Below, one piece after another: positions 57,674 through 64,000 of a stretch of 64,000 bases of DNA. Position 1 is the first letter of the stretch. Each line of letters opens with the position of its first letter. The DNA comes from Euonymus europaeus (taxonomy: Eukaryota > Streptophyta > Magnoliopsida > Celastrales > Celastraceae), in NCBI GenBank assembly GCA_963580455.1, contig OY756963.1, positions 13,969,555 to 14,033,554 of the forward strand, read 5' to 3'. The notes beneath the pieces are model-generated. The model was not told where the DNA came from and searched no databases. It saw only the letters and a list, made by a program, of their open reading frames with translations. The position numbers were made by a program, and so were the translations under genes.

Positions 57674-59843
57674 TGTCACGCCCCGTTTCCGGAGACGCGA
57701 CTGGGTGCTCTCTCCGCACCCTTCCTAGGTCACTAGTGTGAACATCCGGGATCAACCGGAAATCCGGCGGCACCTCCCCGTATATCGGAGAGCGCCCACC
57801 TGCATCAGAAACGCAGCAACAACAACATCACACTAGCAACCTAGCAAACATAGGCCTCGGGCCTCAACCACATGCAATCCTGACCCTAGGCCTCAGGCCA
57901 TCCACTACCAGCATGCACAAACTGATGGCATCACATATAAATCAACACACAGATTTATAAACATCAAATATAACCATCAATCAACATCTACCACCACATA
58001 CAAGCACCACAGTGCCAAATGGTTATATTCTCTCAACATAGATATACTACGTACACCCATATGCTTAGAGTATATCTCTAGCATCCTATTCTATCCAGGG
58101 CCATCCATGTCATGACCTGCTCACCGATCCGCAGCACCAGTACCCGTACCAGTGTCTCCTGTGGAAGGAAGAAAGTAAAGGAGTGAGCTAGAAGCTCAGT
58201 AGGGTATGAAGTAAACATCAATATAAGCTGAACCAAAAGGAAGCAATGCATCAATATGTAACTACCACATGAACGTATACTCAACAAGTTCACATCAACA
58301 TTTACCCGGATAACCCTTTCGGAGCATAACAACCACAATATCATTGCAACTCAATGAAATATTGCACGGGAGCAAGCTCACCACAACCAACCACTCCTAG
58401 GATCATCCGGTTGCGTGAACCTATCACGCCCGCACCCCACAAGGCAAGTCACTCTTGACCTTACCCCTAGTGCGTTATCCTACTTGGAATTCACATGACT
58501 CAGTGGTAACTCTCATCACCTCGTCATCCCCCCAAGTAGCTTTCAAGAAACCTAAGGGTTCCCGAGTCCATACCCGGTCCCCCATGCAACTCTAATGCAC
58601 TATGTCATGACATGCTGAATAGTTATATATATGAACAACCTACATATATATATACATAACTACCATGATGCATGAACGGAAATCACATCGTGTCCATAGG
58701 AGATGGAACACACACACTCGGGTCATGCAACATCAAGAATCAACAAGAATCACAATTTGGGTTCGTTTCCCCTTAGGAGCAATTAAGGCAGAAACACAAA
58801 AGAAACGACCAATGAGGAATCGAAAAGCTCTTTACATATCGAAAATGAACGATAGAAAGAATGGTTGGAAATCCCCTACCTCGTGTCGAGCAAATTACCA
58901 CAATTTCCCAATTTCGTTCCTAGGGTTTCGGTTTGCCCAAACCTACAATGTGGCATAACCGAACCCATTCACACATCAATAAACAACCAACAACTCATAT
59001 AAACATCAATTAAAATCAATAAATTCGAAATCACTTACTTCTCTCTCTAGAAATTCCTTCCAAAAATCCTCTAACTCACTCCAAGCTCCACTCAACTCCA
59101 AAACACAAACCAATCTACATAAACATCCAAAATCAACCTATAAACAACATATCTAAAGCATAGCACCCAACTCTTCAAGAATCTAGCAAATCTAGAAAAA
59201 CCTAGAATTTCCAAAAACTAAGAAAAACTTACCAAAACTCCAAAACCAAGCTTGAATCTTCCTCCTTAAGCTTCAAGGATCATCAATCAACAATCTCCAA
59301 GTCAATCTCTTGCCAAAATCTCCTTCTCTCTCTTCTTCTCTCTCACTTTCTCTCTCTAGCCGGGCTCTCCAAGAAGAAATATGCAGAAATGTCTAAAAAC
59401 TGAGCTTAAAAACTGATTTCCCGATAACCGTCCGGACGCCCCAAGTGACCGTCCGGACGCTTCACTGTTCTCTCAACACTCTGCCCACTTCGTAGGCTTA
59501 ACCGTCCGGACGCCTCGTTAGACCGTCCGGACGGTCTACTGTTCACAGCACCAAAAATTTTCACTGAATATGAATCTGCCCCAGTTCCTTCACAAACCGT
59601 CCGGACGGCTGTTTTAACCGTCCGGACGGTTCCTGTTTTCCAGAAACCCAGTTTTTCTCATTTTTATTTTCCGGCTCGGTTCAAGCTTCGATTTGATATA
59701 TTACGGGCCCGAAACGGACATGTATACTAAAAGTTATGCCCCATTTACCGAACCAAGCTCCAAAACTATTTTTCTATGATTCCGTACCTCACGGATCATC
59801 CGTATTTCGACTCAAAACTAATATTTTGGGTCGGGGTTTCACA
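57674..59843 (-). repeat. 3' LTR of gypsy copy 2
   Basis: This 2170-bp LTR matches the LTRs of copy 1 with scattered changes (for example ATGCTTAGAG for ATGCATAGAG near 58062 and CGGTTCCTG for CGGTGTCTG near 59628). It carries the same CGTCCGGACG cluster at 59427-59628 and the same TATATA-rich stretch. Confidence 0.95.
59427..59628 (-). promoter_or_regulatory. Cluster of six ACCGTCCGGACG motifs in U3 (copy 2)
   Basis: Six copies occur with the same spacing pattern as in both LTRs of copy 1. Conservation of number, spacing and palindromic core across all three LTRs in the window is consistent with function. It is also expected from recent common origin alone. Confidence 0.5.
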
Positions 59844-59856
59844 TCCTTCCCCCCTT
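59844..59856 (-). other. Polypurine tract of gypsy copy 2
   Basis: AAGGGGGGAAGGA in element sense, directly next to the LTR terminus, identical to copy 1. Confidence 0.9.
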
Positions 59857-59881
59857 AATAAAATTTCGTCCCGAAATTTTA

Positions 59882-62800
59882 CTACACACACGTACCTGAA
59901 TCTCCGAACAACTCCGGGTACCTTTCCTTCATTCGAGACTCCAACTCCCAAGTTGCTTCTTCAACTCCGTGGTACATCCACATCACTTTTACCAATGGTA
60001 TCACACTCGACCTCGTGACCTTGTTCTGTCGGTCTAGAATCTTCATCGGTTGAAGAGTGTAGCTCCCATCTTCCTCAACCTCCAACGTAGTCCAATCTAT
60101 CACATGCGACGGATCCGGCTCATATTTCCGAAGCATAGATACATGGAATACATTGTGAACCTTCTCAAGCTTCGGTGGAAGTGCCAAACGGTACGCCACC
60201 GGTCCAACTGTCTCCAAAATCTCAAATGGCCCCACAAACCTCGGTGCCAACTTCCCATGCTTGCTATATCTCTGAATTCCCCGTCTCGGACTAACCTTCA
60301 AGAAAACCTTATCGCCTACAGCGAACTCCAAAGGTCTCCTCCTCCGGTCAGCATAAGACTTCTGTCGGTTCTGTGCGGTGATCAACCGCTTCCGTATCTC
60401 ATCCACTCTCTCTCGTGCTTCTTTGACCATCTCCGGTCCTGACACAACTTTCTCACCAACCTCTGCCCAACACAAGGGCGACCTACAAGGCCTCCCGTAG
60501 AGCGCCGCGTAAGGTGCCATCCCGATACTACTTTGGAAAGAGTTGTTATACACAAACTCCGCCAAATGTAAGTACCGATCCCAACTTCCTCCAAAATCAA
60601 CTACACATGCCCGTAGCATATCCTCCAGAACCTGTATGGTTCTCTCACTCTGTCCGTCACTCTGAGGATGATAAGCTGTAGAGAAATCCAACTTCGTTCC
60701 CAATGCCTCCTGTAAGCTACTCCAGAATCTACCTGTGAACCTCGGGTCTCGGTCCGACACGATAGATAATGGAATTCCGTGAAGTCTCACAATCTCCTTG
60801 ATATACATAGTACTCAAGGTCTCCAATGAATCCGTCTTGTTCATGGGTAAGAAGTGTGCAGACTTAGTCAATCTGTCCACTATCACCCAAACCGCATCAT
60901 GCCTCCTCTGAGTCATTGGCAATGCCGTCACAAAGTCCATTGTGATCTTCTCCCACTTCCATTCCGCTACTGGTAATGGTTGCAACAATCCAGCTGGTCT
61001 CTGATGTTCTGCCTTCACTTGTTGACAAGTAAGACACTTCGTCACAAATCTAGCAACATCGGCCTTCATACCCTTCCACCAGAAACTCTGCCTCAAGTCT
61101 CGGTACATCTTCGTACCCCCGGGATGCATAGCAAACCAAGAATGATGTGCTTCCTTTAGAATCTCCTGTCTCAACTCATCATCTTCGGGAACCACTAACC
61201 TTCCCGCATATCGTACTCCACCATCATTCCCTCGAAGCCATCCAAGACTCTCATCAATCACATCAAATGCATGATCTCCATTTTGTGCATCTATAACCTT
61301 CTGAACCATCATAGGTCTCGAAGTCATAGAACACAAATGCATCTTTTCCTCTTGACTCTTCAACTCCAATCCAAACTCATTGATTGTCTCCACAATTTCC
61401 CACTCATGCATGAATAAGCTAGCAACCTTCTGCTTCCTACTCAATGCATCCGCAACCACATTCGCTTTACCAGGATGGTATTGCAAATTAAAATCAAAAT
61501 CCTCCAAGTACTCCATCCACCGCCTTTGCCGTAAGTTCAACTCTTTTTGGGTGAATAGGTACTTGAGGCTTTTGTGATCCGAGAACACCTCAAACGTCTC
61601 TCCGTAGAGATAATACCTCCACTGCTTAAGAGCAAATACCACTGCCGCCAACTCCAGATCATGCACCGGATAATTCCTCTCATGTGTCTTCAACAACCTC
61701 GAACCATACTCTATCACTCGGCCCTGCTGCATCAACACACAACCCAACCCAACTCCAGATGCATCGCAATACACCTGATAGCCAACATTCCTCTCCGGAA
61801 CTACTAACACTGGAGGTGTTGTCAACCTTTTCTTCAACTCTTCAAATGCGGCCTCACATTCGTCTGTCCACACAAACGGTGTGCCCTTCTTTGTGAGCTG
61901 CGTCATCGGCGAAGCAACTCTCGAAAAATCCTCAATAAATCTCCGGTAGTAACCCGCCAATCCTAGAAAACTCCGGATCTCTGTCACATTCTTTGGTCTC
62001 TCCCAATTCAAAACTGACTCAACTTTGGAGTAGTCAGCCGCTATGCCTTCTTGAGTGATCACATGGCCTAGGAACTTCACTTCCGTAGCCCAAAATTCAC
62101 ACTTACTCAATTTAGCATACAGTTGATTCTCCCTCAACGTCTGTAACACTACCCTCAAGTGTTCTTCATGCTCTTCCTCCGTAGGAGAATAAATCAATAT
62201 ATCATCAATAAACACCACTACAAACTTGTCCAAAAACGGTCGAAGAACCCTTTGCATTAGGTCCATGAATACCGCCGGGGCATTTGTCAACCCAAACGGC
62301 ATCACAAGGAACTCATAATGCCCATAACGAGTTCTAAACGCTGTTTTCTGGATATCCTCATCCTTAATCCTCAACTGATGATAACCCGACCTCAAGTCAA
62401 TCTTAGAGAAATGCCTAGCACCTCTCAATTGGTCAAACAAATCATTGATCCTAGGCAATGGATACTTATTTCTCACTGTAACCTTATTCAACTGCCTATA
62501 ATCAATACACATCCTCAAACTTCCGTCTTTCTTCTTGACGAACAACACCGGTGCTCCCCACGGGGACACACTCGGTCTAATGAATCCCAAGTCTAGCAAC
62601 TCCTCTAATTGAGAACTCAACTCCTTCAACTCTGCTGGAGCCATCCGATACGGCGGAATCGAAATCGGTTTGACATTCGGATGTAACTCAATAGCAAAGT
62701 CTATCGCTCTCTTCGGAGGTAATCCCGGCAACTCTTCCGGAAATACATCCATAAACTCTTCCACTACCCGAATCATAGTAGCTACATCTCCCTTAGGAGC

Positions 62801-63079
62801 CGAACTCACCAAACTCGCAACTCTACAATCTTGGTACGAAGGATTATCCATGAAATGTGGGCATGGAATCCCCTTCGATCCCCTCAACTGAATTACTCCT
62901 TCCTCGGGTGCTCTAAGAGTAATCTTCCTCTCCCAAAAGTCAAGCAACCCTTGGTGCTTCGTCAACCAATCAACTCCAAGAATCACATCAAAATCCTGGA
63001 AATCTAATACATACAAGTCGGCTTTCAGAGATATTTCTCCAAACCGACACTCACATCCGAACACTACTCCCTCCAACAT
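59882..63079 (-). CDS. Gypsy pol, copy 2: protease tail, RT, RNase H, integrase, chromodomain-like tail (1065 aa)
   Basis: This is a single open frame. Residues 1-50 are the end of protease (VILGVDWL at 32-39). RT spans about 140-345 with D228 in [15 protein letters not shown] at 266-269 and FIDD at 290-293. RNase H spans about 430-550 with D439, E476, D501 and D544. The integrase zinc finger uses H645, H652, C682 and C685. The integrase core is D715, D776 and E812, a DD35E arrangement. The GPF module is at 950-952 and the chromodomain-like tail at about 1010-1058, ending VEEATWE and ERYPELF. Chromodomain tails of this lineage are thought to guide integration to heterochromatin, which fits its place in satellite. 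All catalytic residues are present. The frame lacks its natural upstream part: the protease active site and gag are broken, so the first Met is only the first available one. Confidence 0.92.
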   Translation of the reverse strand: MLEGVVFGCECRFGEISLKADLYVLDFQDFDVILGVDWLTKHQGLLDFWERKITLRAPEEGVIQLRGSKGIPCPHFMDNPSYQDCRVASLVSSAPKGDVATMIRVVEEFMDVFPEELPGLPPKRAIDFAIELHPNVKPISIPPYRMAPAELKELSSQLEELLDLGFIRPSVSPWGAPVLFVKKKDGSLRMCIDYRQLNKVTVRNKYPLPRINDLFDQLRGARHFSKIDLRSGYHQLRIKDEDIQKTAFRTRYGHYEFLVMPFGLTNAPAVFMDLMQRVLRPFLDKFVVVFIDDILIYSPTEEEHEEHLRVVLQTLRENQLYAKLSKCEFWATEVKFLGHVITQEGIAADYSKVESVLNWERPKNVTEIRSFLGLAGYYRRFIEDFSRVASPMTQLTKKGTPFVWTDECEAAFEELKKRLTTPPVLVVPERNVGYQVYCDASGVGLGCVLMQQGRVIEYGSRLLKTHERNYPVHDLELAAVVFALKQWRYYLYGETFEVFSDHKSLKYLFTQKELNLRQRRWMEYLEDFDFNLQYHPGKANVVADALSRKQKVASLFMHEWEIVETINEFGLELKSQEEKMHLCSMTSRPMMVQKVIDAQNGDHAFDVIDESLGWLRGNDGGVRYAGRLVVPEDDELRQEILKEAHHSWFAMHPGGTKMYRDLRQSFWWKGMKADVARFVTKCLTCQQVKAEHQRPAGLLQPLPVAEWKWEKITMDFVTALPMTQRRHDAVWVIVDRLTKSAHFLPMNKTDSLETLSTMYIKEIVRLHGIPLSIVSDRDPRFTGRFWSSLQEALGTKLDFSTAYHPQSDGQSERTIQVLEDMLRACVVDFGGSWDRYLHLAEFVYNNSFQSSIGMAPYAALYGRPCRSPLCWAEVGEKVVSGPEMVKEARERVDEIRKRLITAQNRQKSYADRRRRPLEFAVGDKVFLKVSPRRGIQRYSKHGKLAPRFVGPFEILETVGPVAYRLALPPKLEKVHNVFHVSMLRKYEPDPSHVIDWTTLEVEEDGSYTLQPMKILDRQNKVTRSSVIPLVKVMWMYHGVEEATWELESRMKERYPELFGDSGTCV

Positions 63080-63301
63080 GGTAAGGACACCGTAAACATT
63101 CTCCTAATCGGCGAAATCTCCACCGCTAGTGCGTTCGCTAACGAACTAGTAATAAACGACGAAGTAGCTCCAAATCACACAAAACTCTTGCCCAACTATT
63201 CGAAATCAAGAATGTACCTAGGCCACTCCACTCAGATAATAGAAAACAAACTTCACCCGCCGCTCATCGGGTATCTCTAACGTATCCATCCTCATGCTCA
63301 A
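63080..63301 (-). pseudogene. Collapsed gag-protease junction with internal deletion (copy 2)
   Basis: I see no difference from 12634-12855 of copy 1. It has the same Gag fragment, the same deletion joint, the same stop before FGATSS and the same frame change into the protease tail. Sharing of all these lesions by two independent insertions shows they were present in the source element. Confidence 0.8.
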
Positions 63302-63837
63302 CTAATTGAACCACTCCTCCGCCCCCATACCCGTTCCATCTCCAGAAAATGTTGGAGGAGTAGTCCTGCTCAATTGGTCCACCTCATACATCCCTCTCCC
63401 AGCTCTAGGTACTACTGCTACCTCAGTTGTAGCCTCTGGTACAACTCCCTCAACACGAGTGCCAGTAACACCCATTGCCTGAGCCACTGCCTGAGCTATG
63501 GTCTGCGCCTGTGTCTGCACCATACTCATCATAAAACTAGTAAGACTCTCCATCGTCACTGGTTGCCCCCTATAGTAACAGGAGCAACCTGCACCTCAGA
63601 TGGTGCCTGCTGATCATCACTCTCCATCGGTAGTCCCTCTTGAACTATCTCTTCCTCTCTCAACTCCGGATCCACATTCGGAACCGAATCCTCAGTGCTA
63701 GGAGTGCCTCTTGTGACACGTTCCACCCCAACACTACGGCCTCTACCTCGGCCCCTACCAACTCCCCGTCGGCCTCTGCCACGAGGTACTACAGTCCCAC
63801 TCTCGGACCTGGTAGTTCTACGGGTATTCATCTGCAT
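63302..63837 (-). pseudogene. N-terminal gag remnant in two frames (copy 2)
   Basis: The Arg/Gly-rich part (63556-63837, 93 aa) and the Gln/Ala-rich part with TTPPTFSGDG (63302-63559) overlap by four bases in different frames, as in copy 1. Differences from copy 1 are few (for example QAPSE for QAPPE and QLSRT for QLRRT). It cannot give a full Gag. Confidence 0.75.
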
Positions 63838-63991
63838 GGCAAACAGACAATACCATTTAACCCACTACTCAAACGAGGATTTAAGGGGAAAAGAAAACAT
63901 ACCGGATCAGTAGCAGTCGTGACATGGCCTGGATATACTACTCTACAACTAGGACCCAACACCCCAGATCCTATAAAGAGCCGTAAACCTC
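63838..63991 (-). other. Untranslated leader of gypsy copy 2
   Basis: Matches 13392-13545 of copy 1. It lies between the gag ATG and the primer site. No separate signal is recognisable. Confidence 0.6.
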
Positions 63992-64000
63992 GCTCTGATA
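63992..64000 (-). other. Primer-binding site of gypsy copy 2, truncated by window end
   Basis: The plus strand ends GCTCTGATA, the first nine of twelve bases of the tRNA-iMet site seen whole at 13546-13557. The remaining bases and the 5' LTR lie outside the window. Confidence 0.85.

Larger units (their letters stand above)
57674..64000 (-). mobile_element. Ty3/gypsy Tekay-like element, copy 2 (cut by window end)
   Basis: This element has the same family and orientation as copy 1. Visible parts are the 3' LTR (57674-59843), the polypurine tract, a continuous pol frame, a degenerate gag and the first nine bases of the primer site at 63992-64000. The 5' LTR should begin about seven bases beyond the window. 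The inserted-side flank ends ATAGA (57669-57673), the likely target duplication, but its partner is outside the window. The insertion point within the monomer differs from that of copy 1, so this is an independent insertion. Confidence 0.95.

Overview
The window is plant nuclear DNA from a satellite-rich heterochromatic block, plausibly pericentromeric or centromere-adjacent. It consists of an AT-rich tandem satellite with a monomer of about 160 bp (roughly 39.5 kb in total, about 247 monomers), interrupted by three LTR retrotransposons. No host gene, rRNA, tRNA, CRISPR array or bacterial-type feature was found. The host assignment rests on the elements: a SIRE-type Ty1/copia element and Tekay-type Ty3/gypsy chromoviruses are plant lineages. 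I do not recognise the species or the satellite.

Layout. 1-7221 is satellite in the plus orientation. 7222-15731 is a complete Ty3/gypsy element on the minus strand with 2.17 kb LTRs, target-site duplication AATTT, tRNA-iMet primer site and polypurine tract. 15732-44070 is satellite in the same orientation, organised into multi-monomer higher-order repeats (units near 799, 959, 1277 and 1438 bp) and longer duplications (offsets near 2.56, 11.07, 12.46 and 15.81 kb). At about 44,070 the satellite flips orientation. 44071-46464 is inverted satellite. 46465-56162 is a complete 9.7 kb SIRE-like Ty1/copia element on the minus strand with 1955-bp LTRs and target-site duplication CTTTG. 56163-57673 is inverted satellite again. 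57674-64000 is a second copy of the same gypsy family, cut by the window edge inside its primer-binding site.

Function and state. Both gypsy copies keep RT, RNase H, integrase and a chromodomain-like tail. They share the same broken and internally deleted gag and the same damaged protease start. The family therefore seems to have multiplied in this defective form, presumably with Gag and protease supplied in trans. The copia element has nearly identical LTRs (two differences seen in 1955 bp) but two in-frame stops in RNase H and a frame break between gag and pol, so it also looks recent and defective. The gypsy and the copia insertion each have an uninterrupted homologous satellite segment elsewhere in the window that acts as an empty site and confirms the insertion point. 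The most interesting observations are the shared gag-less state of the gypsy family, a mosaic and almost wholly synonymous patch between its two copies, a cluster of six 12-bp near-palindromic motifs in its U3, a dyad-symmetric motif in most satellite monomers, and the satellite inversion.
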